From Deltaproteobacteria bacterium (GTDB lineage: Bacteria; Desulfobacterota; Desulfarculia; Adiutricales; JAGVGV01): DNA of 15,949 nucleotides. Below the pieces are notes generated by a model. The model was given only the letters and a program-made list of their open reading frames with translations, had not been told where the DNA came from and ran no database searches. The first letter of the stretch is position 1. Every line of letters starts with the position of its first letter. Positions 1-7,426 of the stretch are shown in pieces. The position numbers and the translations under genes were made by a program. Location of the stretch: positions 1 to 15,949 of the forward strand of contig JAGVGV010000426.1 in assembly GCA_020056895.1 (NCBI GenBank). Reading direction: 5' to 3'.

Positions 1-593
1 GTCACCACCCGGCTGCTGCCTTCCTTGGCCGCGTCCACGTCGTCCAATTTCGGGCCGATCCAGTTGAAGGGCCGGATGAGGGAAAACCGGAGTTCCCCCC
101 GGCTGCCGTAGGCCCAGATCACCCGGTCCAAAAGCTGCTTGGAACAGGAATAAATCCACCGCTGCTTATGGATGGGACCCAGGACGTAGTTGCTGTCGTC
201 TTCCCGGAATTCCTCGTCCGGGCACATGCCGTACACTTCGCTGGTGGAAGGAAAGATCACTCGTTTCCGGTATTTGACGCACTGCCGGATCACCCTGAGG
301 TTCTCTTCGAAATCCAGGGTGAACACGCCCAAGGGGTCCTTCACGTACGCCATGGGCGTGGCGATGGCCACCAGAGGCAGTACCACGTCCGCTTTTTTCA
401 CGTGGTATTCGATCCATTCCTTGTTGATGGAAATATCGCCTTCCACGTACCGGAACCGGGGGTTATCCAGCGAATGTTCCAGTTTCGAGCACGACAGGTC
501 CATGCCGAAAACTTCCCACGAAGTGGCTTCCAGAATCCGCCGGACCAGCGCGTTGCCGATGAAACCATTGACGCCCAGGATCAAGACTTTCAC
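1..593 (-). CDS. arnA: ArnA-type UDP-glucuronate decarboxylase (C-terminal half of ArnA as a separate gene), partial
   Basis: This short-chain dehydrogenase-type enzyme should oxidise and decarboxylate UDP-glucuronic acid to UDP-4-keto-pentose, the first committed step of L-Ara4N synthesis in the cytoplasm. The visible 197 residues carry the NAD-binding GxxGxxG (residues 7-13, GVNGFIG), the STSE segment at 116-119 and the Y148-x3-K152 catalytic pair. Stretches such as GDISINKEWIEYHVKK and VLPLVAIATP are very close to the C-terminal half of E. coli ArnA as I remember it. The start is GTG at 593, preceded by AAAGGAG with 7 nt spacing. It follows the formyltransferase gene after 18 nt, so the two ArnA activities are separate proteins here. 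The gene continues past the left edge, so its C-terminal part, including the conserved arginine late in ArnA, cannot be seen. Confidence 0.93.
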   Translation of the reverse strand, partial: MKVLILGVNGFIGNALVRRILEATSWEVFGMDLSCSKLEHSLDNPRFRYVEGDISINKEWIEYHVKKADVVLPLVAIATPMAYVKDPLGVFTLDFEENLRVIRQCVKYRKRVIFPSTSEVYGMCPDEEFREDDSNYVLGPIHKQRWIYSCSKQLLDRVIWAYGSRGELRFSLIRPFNWIGPKLDDVDAAKEGSSRVV

Positions 594-611
594 GAAGGGA
601 CTCCTTTGCCC

Positions 612-1547
612 TTAAGTTAACCGATCACCCGCCGAAAGATTTATGCGGCCCAGATCGTTCCCACAAAATTCGCCGCCGCCCTCCCACTGGGCGGCCCGGA
701 CCACCAGCTCGCCTTGGCCCGTCGCGATCCGAAGGCCGCCTTCGGGGCCGGGTTCCAAAACCGCGCCCGGATCGCCCGCTGGTGGTTGGTTTTCGTACCC
801 GCTGGACCAGACGAATAGCCGCCGGCCCTGAAAAAAGCAGAACGCCCCAGGGTACGGATGGGTGACCGCCCGGACCAGATCGTGAATCCGTTTGGCCGGA
901 AGCCGCCAATCGATCCGGCCGTCCTCGGGCCTTCGACGGCCGAACCTGGTGGCCCGGGATTCATCCTGGGGCGTTTCCACCGCTCGGCCGTCGGCCAAAA
1001 GGGGCCAGGCGCCGGCCACCAGCCGGGCGGCGGCCGGAATCATCCGGTCGTATACGTCCCGGGCGGTATCAGTTTCGGCGATGGGGACCCGGACCTGGCT
1101 CACGATGGCCCCGGCGTCGGCCCGGGTTACCATCCGGTGAAGGGTGACTCCGGTTTCGGTCTCCCCATGGATGATCGCCCAGTTCACCGGCACTCGGCCA
1201 CGGTACCGGGGAAGCAGGGAACCGTGGAGATTATACGCCCCCCGCCGAGCCAACGCCAAAAAGTTATGGGCCAGAAGATGCCGGTAATAAAACGAAAAAA
1301 TAAAGTCCGGAGCCGCTCCGGCCACTTGTTTTAGAACGTCGGGCCGGTTGGGATCGGCCGGCGCGGCCGCCGGAATTTGGTGCGCCAACGCCAATTCCGC
1401 GACGGATGGGAACCAGATGGTTTCGTCGGGGTCGTCTTCATGCGTCAGCACCAGCCGGATGTCGGCTCCGGCTTGGATCAAGGCGTTAAGGCAGGCATGG
1501 CCCATGGCCTGGTACGCCAGAACCACCACCGATGGGGATGAACTCAT
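612..1547 (-). CDS. arnA: UDP-L-Ara4N formyltransferase, stand-alone version of the ArnA N-terminal domain
   Basis: Predicted to transfer a formyl group from 10-formyltetrahydrofolate to UDP-4-amino-4-deoxy-L-arabinose. The 311-residue protein matches the first ~300 residues of E. coli ArnA: FSFYYRHL at about 84-91, the folate-transformylase motif NLHGSLLP with N106 and H108, and RADAG with the catalytic Asp144. A C-terminal OB-like domain runs from about 205 and includes AVTHPYPGAF and FVWSSG. In E. coli this domain is fused to the decarboxylase; here a TAA stop at 612-614 ends it, and the decarboxylase gene begins 18 nt later. The ATG at 1547 overlaps the arnC stop (ATGA). The purine-rich GAAGGA abuts the ATG, so translation is probably coupled to arnC. 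A methionyl-tRNA formyltransferase is less likely given the context and the ArnA-like motifs. Confidence 0.92.
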   Translation of the reverse strand: MSSSPSVVVLAYQAMGHACLNALIQAGADIRLVLTHEDDPDETIWFPSVAELALAHQIPAAAPADPNRPDVLKQVAGAAPDFIFSFYYRHLLAHNFLALARRGAYNLHGSLLPRYRGRVPVNWAIIHGETETGVTLHRMVTRADAGAIVSQVRVPIAETDTARDVYDRMIPAAARLVAGAWPLLADGRAVETPQDESRATRFGRRRPEDGRIDWRLPAKRIHDLVRAVTHPYPGAFCFFQGRRLFVWSSGYENQPPAGDPGAVLEPGPEGGLRIATGQGELVVRAAQWEGGGEFCGNDLGRINLSAGDRLT

Positions 1548-2467
1548 TCCTTCACCCGACGGATGAAGTATCGGGGCCGCCGCCGGACTTCATGATAAAT
1601 CCGGCCGATGTATTCCCCCAAAAGCCCCAGCACCAGAATTTGAAGGCCGATGAACACGAACAGGATGGAAAAGAGGGTGAACACTCCTTCCACTTCCGGG
1701 CCCACGATGAGTCGCCGGACAAAAAGGAACAGGCCGAAGCCCACTCCGGCCAAGGCGATGAGGATGCCCAAAAAGCTGACCAGTTGGAGCGGCAGAAGCG
1801 AATAACCGGTCACCAGGTCGAAATTGAGCCGGAACAGCCGGAACAGGTTGTATTTGGACCGCCCCCCCTGACGGCCGGCGTGCCGCACCCGGATTTCCGC
1901 CGTCCGCCGGGCGAAGGTGTTGGCCAGAGCCGGGATATAAGTGGATGCTTCGCCGCACTGGTTGATCTGGTCCACGATGTCGCGGGTGTAGGCTCGGAGC
2001 ATGCACCCGTAATCGTTCTGGGCCACGCCCACCACCACCGAGGCCACCCGGTTGACCAGCCACGACGGCCAAGTGCGCAAAAAGATATCCTTCCGGTCTT
2101 CCCGCCAGCCGGCCACCACGTCGTATCCTTCTTCGATCTTTTGGACCAGATTGGGGATTTCTTCCGGCGGGTTCTGAAGGTCGGCGTCCAGAGTGACCAC
2201 GATGCGGCCCCGGACGCGTTCGAATCCGGCCAGAACCGCCATGTGCTGGCCGTAGTTCCGGTTGAACCCCACCAGCCGGATCACGCCGGGATGGGCCTCT
2301 TGCAGGCGTTCCATCACGGCCCAACTGTTGTCCTGGCTGCCGTCATCCACCAGGATCAGTTCGAAGGGCCGATCGAGGCTTTGGGCCGAAGTCAGAGTCC
2401 GCCGGACCAGTTCTTCGAGGTTTACGGCTTCGTTGTACACGGGAACGACAATGGACAGATCGGTCAC
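1544..2467 (-). CDS. arnC: undecaprenyl-phosphate L-Ara4FN transferase (ArnC-like GT2 glycosyltransferase)
   Basis: A membrane-anchored GT2 glycosyltransferase that should move formylated aminoarabinose from UDP to undecaprenyl phosphate on the cytoplasmic face. The 307 residues show an N-terminal GT-A fold with SIVVPVYNE (5-13), the nucleotide-binding DDG (41-43) and DADLQNPPEE (94-103, metal-binding DxD). NDYGCMLRAY (141-150) and the later GGRSKY (201-206) follow. Two C-terminal membrane segments (about 221-251 and 262-285) end in GLLGEYIGRIY. NRNYGQH, GCMLRAY and the C-terminal block closely follow E. coli ArnC, more than generic dolichyl-phosphate mannose synthases. The start is GTG at 2467, overlapping the preceding PAP2 stop (GTGA), with GAGGAGG 7 nt upstream. 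Immediate linkage to both ArnA-type genes supports the assignment. Confidence 0.92.
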   Translation of the reverse strand: MTDLSIVVPVYNEAVNLEELVRRTLTSAQSLDRPFELILVDDGSQDNSWAVMERLQEAHPGVIRLVGFNRNYGQHMAVLAGFERVRGRIVVTLDADLQNPPEEIPNLVQKIEEGYDVVAGWREDRKDIFLRTWPSWLVNRVASVVVGVAQNDYGCMLRAYTRDIVDQINQCGEASTYIPALANTFARRTAEIRVRHAGRQGGRSKYNLFRLFRLNFDLVTGYSLLPLQLVSFLGILIALAGVGFGLFLFVRRLIVGPEVEGVFTLFSILFVFIGLQILVLGLLGEYIGRIYHEVRRRPRYFIRRVKE

Positions 2468-3075
2468 GACCGGCCCTCCTCAGGTCCAAACCATGAAAAA
2501 TATCGGGGCGCGGCCCGGGACAGCCGCCCCAGCCCGGCCAGAATCAAACCGGCCAGGCCCGCCCCGAAAAAGATTCCGGCCGCCACGTCGGCCGGCCAGT
2601 GAAGCCCCAGGTACACCCGGGAAAAGCAGACCGCCAGGGCCGCCGCGATCCAGAGAATCCAGCCCCGCCGGAAAAAAAAGGACAGAATGACCGCCGCGCC
2701 GGCCATATTGACCGCGTGGTTGGACGGGAACGACAACGTGGGTTCCTTTTCCAACCGGTCGGAAAAAGTCCAGCCGTTCTTATACACCGGAATGCCGGTT
2801 AAAACCGCGTACGGCCGGGGCCGTCCGAACAGGGGCTTGAGCACATGGGCGGACAATGCGTCCCCGGCGGCGAAAACCACCACCAGCACCACCAGAGCCC
2901 ACCGGGCCCGGCGAGTCCCTTTCCAGACCGCCCAAACCAGAGCGAAAACTCCGGGGACGATCAGCCATCGGGCGTCGGACACCGGCGGCATGGCCCGGTC
3001 CAGAAACCCATCTTTTAGCCCCTGGTTGACTGCCAGGAACAACCACCGGTCCCAATCGGCCAGCGTGTCCAGCAC
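2464..3075 (-). CDS. PAP2-family membrane phosphatase, first gene of the arn unit
   Basis: A 203-residue membrane protein of the PAP2 (type 2 phosphatidic acid phosphatase) superfamily. All three catalytic motifs are visible: K80-x4-R85-P86 (KPLFGRPRP), F-PSNH with His120, and S152-R153-x5-H159-x3-D163 (SRVYLGLHWPAD). Several hydrophobic segments (about 39-51, 59-72, 122-134, 138-150, 164-182) alternate with short loops, so the active site should face the periplasm. The GTG at 3075 has GGGGAGG 6 nt upstream, and the 3' end overlaps arnC by 4 nt. Known members that act near lipid A include the phosphatases LpxE and LpxF, the phosphotransferase LpxT, and undecaprenyl-pyrophosphate phosphatases. 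Sequence alone does not separate these. Coupling to arnC suggests a role on lipid A phosphates or undecaprenyl carrier recycling. Confidence 0.88.
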   Translation of the reverse strand: MLDTLADWDRWLFLAVNQGLKDGFLDRAMPPVSDARWLIVPGVFALVWAVWKGTRRARWALVVLVVVFAAGDALSAHVLKPLFGRPRPYAVLTGIPVYKNGWTFSDRLEKEPTLSFPSNHAVNMAGAAVILSFFFRRGWILWIAAALAVCFSRVYLGLHWPADVAAGIFFGAGLAGLILAGLGRLSRAAPRYFSWFGPEEGRS

Positions 3076-3128
3076 CTGTCGCCTCCCCTCGCCGCCCTAC
3101 CTTCAAAGGATAATCCGGCGTGGCCGCA

Positions 3129-3157
3129 TTGGTACCAGAAGCCCATGTCCTCGTCAA
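3129..3157 (-). promoter_or_regulatory. candidate sigma70-type promoter for the PAP2-arnC-arnA unit
   Basis: On the minus strand TTGACG (3157-3152) is a five-of-six match to the -35 consensus. A 17-bp spacer ends in TGG directly before TACCAA (3134-3129), giving an extended -10 form with a weak hexamer. It lies after the lptG terminator and about 50 nt before the PAP2 start codon, where a promoter for the separate downstream unit is expected. It is the best candidate in this gap, but the -10 matches consensus at only three of six bases. Confidence 0.4.
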
Positions 3158-3162
3158 GCGCC

Positions 3163-3170
3163 GGGGGGGG
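3163..3170 (-). repeat. eight-base C homopolymer beside the candidate promoter
   Basis: The plus strand reads eight consecutive G (C8 on the coding strand), five bases upstream of the candidate -35 hexamer TTGACG. Homopolymers of this length can change by slipped-strand replication. It is not in the -35/-10 spacer, so length changes would have at most an indirect effect on expression. Confidence 0.6.
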
Positions 3171-3190
3171 CCGTCCACCCAAACGGGCGG

Positions 3191-3230
3191 GGGTTGAGCT
3201 CGGGCGCCTCAGCGCCAAGCGCTTGAACCC
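3191..3230 (-). repeat. imperfect hairpin between the lptG terminator and the arn promoter
   Basis: Outer arms GGGTT/AACCC (3191-3195 and 3226-3230) enclose AGC/GCT pairs and a central GGCGC-TGAG-GCGCC stem-loop on the minus strand. It is just beyond the T-rich tail of the terminator and has no T tract of its own. It could reinforce termination or be an operator-like dyad. Function is unknown. Confidence 0.45.
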
Positions 3231-3234
3231 GCGC

Positions 3235-3291
3235 CAAAAAATATAAATCGGCCCCGGGCCGCTACCGAAGCATCCGGGGCCAAAGAGCTTT
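3235..3291 (-). terminator. intrinsic terminator after lptG
   Basis: Thirteen bases after the lptG stop, minus-strand RNA forms a perfect 8-bp stem GGCCCCGG/CCGGGGCC (3291-3284 with 3257-3250). Its 16-nt loop contains a further GCT/AGC mini-stem. It is followed by GATTTATATTTTTT (3249-3236), a good U-rich tail. On the plus strand the same stem is followed by AAAGAGCTTTTTTAT, so it could also work in the other direction, though no plus-strand gene needs it. This marks the end of the lpxB-to-lptG run. Confidence 0.85.
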
Positions 3292-3304
3292 TTTATGTCA
3301 GGTT

Positions 3305-4384
3305 CTACTGCCGAACATGGGTGAAAAGATAGAGCCCCAGAACGGAGAAGACCAGGTTGGCCAACCAGGCGGCGGCCACGGGAGGCAGGGCGCCCGAATA
3401 CCCCAGGGACCGGGCCAGGCCCAAAAACACCAGGTAGATGAACGACAATCCGATCCCCACGCCGATCCCCAACGCCACCCCGCCCCCTTTTTCCTTCCAG
3501 AAGGCGATGGGCAGGCCGATCACGGCCATGATGGCGCAGATGAAGGGGAATGAGTATTTGAAGTGGAGGTCCACGATGTATCGGATGGGGTCGTGGCCTT
3601 CGGCCGCCATGCGGTCGATGCGGTCATCGAGCTGTGCCGCGCTCAGTTCGTCCACCGCCTTAGGGGTTTGAACGAATTCCCGGTCCAAACTCGGAAAGGG
3701 GAAAACATCCTCTTCAAAAGGACGGATCTGGATTTCCCCTTGAGCGTTGGTTTCCTTGATCAACCCCTTCAGGAAGACCCAGGCCCCGTCCCGCTGCTCC
3801 ACTCGTTCGGCTTCCACCCGCCGGGCCAACTTGAACCGGTCGTTGATGAAATAGACCTTCACGCCCAGGGCGAAAGGATCGCCTTCCTTATGGTATTGAA
3901 TGTGGTAAAAGGCGCCGGATTCGCGGAGCCAGAACGAACGGTGGATCCGGCCTTCCTCGCCGCCGTGTTTTTCCACTTCCACCTCCCAGATCTGGTTGAC
4001 CACGGCGGCGGTGCGGGGAATCACGGTATCGGAGAGAATGAACAGCAACAGGCTGATCAGCAGGGTTACGAGCAGGAACGGTAACGACAGCCGGGTCAGG
4101 CTGATGCCGCTGGCCTTCATGACCACGATTTCGCTGCGTCGGGCCAGAAGCCCCAGGGAGATCAGCAGGGACACCAGCACCGCCACCGGGGCCATATAGA
4201 ACAGCAGGGAGGGAATGAGCATCAGGTAATAGTACAGCACCCGGGGAACGGCCACGCCGGCTTCCAGGAAGTTGTCGATTTTCTCGATAAAATCGACCAC
4301 GAAAAAAACGGCCAGAAAAAAGACGGTGGCCAGGATCAGCACCCTTAAGAATTCGAACAGCAAATATCGGCTGATGATCCTCAC
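3305..4384 (-). CDS. lptG: LPS export ABC transporter permease LptG
   Basis: A YjgP/YjgQ-family permease that, with LptF and the ATPase LptB, extracts lipopolysaccharide from the inner membrane and pushes it onto the LptC/LptA bridge. The 359-residue protein has three N-terminal membrane segments (about 15-31, 47-67, 93-117). A periplasmic beta-jellyroll region (about 120-265) follows, then three C-terminal segments (about 270-290, 299-319, 327-355). Conserved family features include YLMLIPSLLFYMAPVAVL, RRSEIVVMKASGIS and DLHFKYSFPF. An upstream ATG at 4528 would add 48 non-membrane residues inside the lptF coding region. I chose the GTG at 4384, which overlaps the lptF stop (GTGA), has GAGG 7 nt upstream, and gives the usual short N-terminus. 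Asp31 lies at the end of the first membrane segment. Confidence 0.93.
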   Translation of the reverse strand: MRIISRYLLFEFLRVLILATVFFLAVFFVVDFIEKIDNFLEAGVAVPRVLYYYLMLIPSLLFYMAPVAVLVSLLISLGLLARRSEIVVMKASGISLTRLSLPFLLVTLLISLLLFILSDTVIPRTAAVVNQIWEVEVEKHGGEEGRIHRSFWLRESGAFYHIQYHKEGDPFALGVKVYFINDRFKLARRVEAERVEQRDGAWVFLKGLIKETNAQGEIQIRPFEEDVFPFPSLDREFVQTPKAVDELSAAQLDDRIDRMAAEGHDPIRYIVDLHFKYSFPFICAIMAVIGLPIAFWKEKGGGVALGIGVGIGLSFIYLVFLGLARSLGYSGALPPVAAAWLANLVFSVLGLYLFTHVRQ

Positions 4385-5571
4385 GAAGCCGCCTCGCCTT
4401 TGGCCTTTCGTTCCTGCCACCAACCGCTCCATCGGTTGAACAGGTCGATCAACCAGATGGGCCGTTCGCGGTTGGTTTGGCGGATCATGTACAGCGCCAG
4501 GGAACCGATCACCACATTGGGCATCCACATGCCCAGACCCGGCGGGTACAGCCGGGAATCCCCGAAACTCCAGGCGGCGGTCAACAGGACATAGTAGGCC
4601 AAAAACACCGCCAGTCCCATCACGATGCCCCAGTTGCGGCCCTTGAGGTTCACCTGGACGCCCAGGGGAACGGCGATGAGCCCCAGCACCAGGCAGGCCA
4701 AGGGCAGGGCGAACCGCTTGTGAAGGTCCATTTCGTATACCGCCCAGTGGGGGTGGTTCTGGGTTTTCAAACGCGCGGCCGCTTCAAACAGGTCCGGAGT
4801 GGGCAGGGTGGCCTGGTTTTTTTCCAAGGGTCCCGATGGCGCCCCGTCGGTCCCTTCCATGCTCATACGCAGTTCGTACTGATCGAACCGGGTGGAATCG
4901 GTCTTCTTCATATCATGATACACCCGGTCGATCACTCCGTTGTAGAGCTGGATAATCAGGATGCCCTGGCTGGGATCGGTGGCGATCCGGCCTCGGGCGG
5001 CCACGATGACCGAAGTGACGTCCGTTTCGCGTTCGTCCTGGATGAAGATGTCTTCCATCAGGTCCGACGTGAGGCTCATATGGTTGACCAGAATGGTCAT
5101 GTTTTTGTACCCGACGTTGAACACCCGCTCCTTCAGGCTCACGTCGGCCCGAACTTTGGCCAGGTCCACCACCTTTTGTTCGAATATCCAGTTGGCCGCG
5201 GGGACCAGGGAAAGGGTAAGATACCCGGTCAGGGCCATGGTTCCGGCGCAGAAAACGGCCACGGGCGGCAGCAATTGGTACAGGCTGACTCCGGCGGCCT
5301 TCAAAACCGTGACCTCGCCGTCCCCGCTCATGCGCAAAAAAGCCAGAAGCACGGCCAACAGGGTGCTCATGGGGATGGTCATGGAAAAAAAGAACGGTAA
5401 CGAAAGGGCCAACAACGAAAAAATTTCGCCTGCCGCCACTCCCCGGACCAGCACCAGTTCGGTCAGTTCCAGCACCTTGGCCATCAGCAGAATGAAGCTG
5501 AAGACCAGCAGGTTCAAAAAGAACGAGGGCGCCAGTTCCTTGAAGATATAGGCCGGTAGAATCCGGATCAT
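4381..5571 (-). CDS. lptF: LPS export ABC transporter permease LptF
   Basis: Partner permease of LptG in the LptB2FG complex. The 396 residues follow the family layout. Membrane segments lie at about 15-35, 50-75 and 98-122, followed by the periplasmic jellyroll (about 125-285) and three more membrane segments (about 288-308, 313-335, 343-363). Typical elements are YIFKELAPSFFLNL at the N-terminus, FLRMSGDGEVTVLKAAGVS near 78-96, and ELHKRFALP-type DLHKRFALPLACLVLG before the fourth segment. A short basic, tryptophan-rich cytoplasmic tail ends the protein. The ATG at 5571 overlaps the ArnT stop (ATGA), with GGAGG 6 nt upstream. Placing lptF directly behind an ArnT-type gene is unusual and links lipid A modification to export. 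Confidence 0.93.
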   Translation of the reverse strand: MIRILPAYIFKELAPSFFLNLLVFSFILLMAKVLELTELVLVRGVAAGEIFSLLALSLPFFFSMTIPMSTLLAVLLAFLRMSGDGEVTVLKAAGVSLYQLLPPVAVFCAGTMALTGYLTLSLVPAANWIFEQKVVDLAKVRADVSLKERVFNVGYKNMTILVNHMSLTSDLMEDIFIQDERETDVTSVIVAARGRIATDPSQGILIIQLYNGVIDRVYHDMKKTDSTRFDQYELRMSMEGTDGAPSGPLEKNQATLPTPDLFEAAARLKTQNHPHWAVYEMDLHKRFALPLACLVLGLIAVPLGVQVNLKGRNWGIVMGLAVFLAYYVLLTAAWSFGDSRLYPPGLGMWMPNVVIGSLALYMIRQTNRERPIWLIDLFNRWSGWWQERKAKGEAAS

Positions 5572-7415
5572 CCGCCGCCTCCGGGAGCCGGTTGGGGGGC
5601 CGGAGTGGAAGCGGGGGGCCGGGCCGGGGCCGGGCCGCTTTCGGGCGCCGGAACGGTCTTCGGATTCAAGCCATCGGTTCCAGCCACGCCCCAGGCGTAT
5701 CCGCCCCGGACGCCCAAGAGCCGGAAGCCGGGTTGGGCCTTGAGCTCATCGAGGAGGATGGTCCGGGTCATCAGGTACCGGGGGCCCGGGCCGGCCAGGT
5801 ACTGAGCCAGTTTTTCCGGTTCGTCGGTCTTGATCCGGTCGATGAACCGCTGAGTGTAGAACCAGAGGGTGGGTTTGTACAGGCCGTACGTGGCCAGGCG
5901 GTCATCCGGGCCCATGGCGGATCGGACTTCGTACGCCATGTCCCGGGCTGGGGTTTGAAGGTAGTTCATGAAAGGCGGCGCGGCCACATGGAAAAGGCCG
6001 CCGGAAAAGAGAACGGCCGCCGAGACCAAAGCGCCCAACGCGGCGTTTCGCGTCTTTTTTCGGGCCAGAAAAAAGGCCGCCAAGCCGCCCGCCGCCAGCC
6101 CCAGGCCTAAGAGCGGCGTGCCGGGAACCACATCCGGCGCATGGTCCTGGTACGCGTATTCGTAGGAATTGGTGTTCATTTCCGCCTTGGCCCGGGCCAA
6201 GGCCTGGGGCAGAATGAAGGGTACGGCCACCAGGGCTCCGCCCAGAACAAGGCCCACCAGGGCGGTCAGGCCGAAGGTCCACCGGGGGAACCGATCCGAA
6301 ACCGATTCCGGATCCATCGGCTCGGTCTTCGCCGAAGAAATTTCCGAAGCCGCGGATTGCCGCCCTTCCGAACCCGTCATAAGGTAGGCCCGCCACCACC
6401 GGGCGGCCAGAAGAATCCCGGCCGGGACCACGGGCAGCACATAGTTGGGCTGTTTGGTGGCGGCCAGGGAAAACACCACGAAGCTGAACCCCAAAAAAGC
6501 CAGCAGAAAAAGGTCCAGACCGCCTTTTTCCCCGGCTTTCCTTCGTTTTCGGACCTCCCGAAAAGCCAGGACCGAAGCGGGCAGGGCAAAGGGAAACCAG
6601 GGCCAGACCATCACCAACAGCACCGGCAGGTAGAACCAGAGGGGCGCCCCATGGCCCAGCACCACGTCCGTGAAGCGGCCCACGTTTTGGGCGATGAAAA
6701 ACCCCTCCCAAAAATTTCGGCCCTCGCGAAGAAAAGCCAAAAGGTACCAAGGACCGGCCACGAGAAGAAAAAGGAAGAGACCCGAAAAAGGCCGGCACCG
6801 CCGGATGGACTGGAGTATGTCCCGGTTGACGAGGGTCAGGAAAAAGACCGATCCCAAGGGCACGATGGCTCCCACCGGCCCCTTGGTCAGAAACCCCAGG
6901 CCCATCATCACCCACGACGCCCGGAACCAGCGGCCAACGGCTTTTTCATCCACCGCCACGTACCCTTCATAAAAAAACAACAAGGTGGCGGTAGTGAACA
7001 GGGTGAGCCACACATCCAGGAGCGCCACGCGGGACAGCCCCACCACCAGGAACGACGTGGCGGTGAAGCCGGCGGCCAACAGGCCAAAATCGTCCCCCTC
7101 CCGCCGGCGGGCGAACCAGCCCATCAAACCGGTCAAGGCCAGCCCGGCCAAGGCGGAAGGCAGCCGGGCGGCCCATTCCGAATAGCCGAAAACCTTGAAC
7201 GAAGCGGCCATGGTCCAGAAAAACAGGGCCGGTTTTTCATAGTACGCCCGGTTGTTCACGTGGGGGATCACCCAGTCCGCCCGCCGGATCATCTCCATGG
7301 CCACGGTGGCGTATTCGCCTTCGTCACGGTCAATGAAAGGCAGGGCGCCCAGGCCGGCCAAAACCTGAGCCAGTGCCAGAATGAAGACCAGCAGCCATTT
7401 CGTTCGAACGTTCAT
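5568..7415 (-). CDS. arnT: ArnT-type lipid A aminoarabinose transferase (GT83/PMT family membrane glycosyltransferase)
   Basis: A large polytopic glycosyltransferase expected to move a sugar from undecaprenyl phosphate to lipid A on the periplasmic face of the inner membrane; in ArnT the sugar is L-Ara4N. The 615 residues begin with a membrane helix, then the family's acidic loop FIDRDEGEYATVAMEM (about 27-42), DWVIPHVNN and the YYEKPALFFW block (about 58-67). RVALLDVWL, GLGFLTKGPVG, NFWEGFFIAQNVGRF and LAATKQPNYVLPV follow in the ArnT order. At least ten hydrophobic segments are visible, followed by a C-terminal soluble region. The ATG at 7415 has AAGGGA 7 nt upstream. The protein is longer than E. 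coli ArnT (about 550 aa), mainly from a linker with an S/E-rich stretch near 355-375 and a Pro/Ala-rich tail. Related GT83 enzymes with other sugars cannot be excluded. Confidence 0.78.
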   Translation of the reverse strand: MNVRTKWLLVFILALAQVLAGLGALPFIDRDEGEYATVAMEMIRRADWVIPHVNNRAYYEKPALFFWTMAASFKVFGYSEWAARLPSALAGLALTGLMGWFARRREGDDFGLLAAGFTATSFLVVGLSRVALLDVWLTLFTTATLLFFYEGYVAVDEKAVGRWFRASWVMMGLGFLTKGPVGAIVPLGSVFFLTLVNRDILQSIRRCRPFSGLFLFLLVAGPWYLLAFLREGRNFWEGFFIAQNVGRFTDVVLGHGAPLWFYLPVLLVMVWPWFPFALPASVLAFREVRKRRKAGEKGGLDLFLLAFLGFSFVVFSLAATKQPNYVLPVVPAGILLAARWWRAYLMTGSEGRQSAASEISSAKTEPMDPESVSDRFPRWTFGLTALVGLVLGGALVAVPFILPQALARAKAEMNTNSYEYAYQDHAPDVVPGTPLLGLGLAAGGLAAFFLARKKTRNAALGALVSAAVLFSGGLFHVAAPPFMNYLQTPARDMAYEVRSAMGPDDRLATYGLYKPTLWFYTQRFIDRIKTDEPEKLAQYLAGPGPRYLMTRTILLDELKAQPGFRLLGVRGGYAWGVAGTDGLNPKTVPAPESGPAPARPPASTPAPQPAPGGGG

Positions 7416-7426
7416 CCGGGTGTCCC

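Noticed and set aside
1532..2602. 356-codon open frame on the plus strand
   Set aside because: Antisense to arnC and the PAP2 gene; composition typical of an antisense frame in GC-rich DNA.
4385..4528. Upstream ATG start of lptG at 4528
   Set aside because: It would add 48 polar residues encoded inside lptF and place them before the first membrane helix; GTG-4384 overlaps the lptF stop and matches the family N-terminus.
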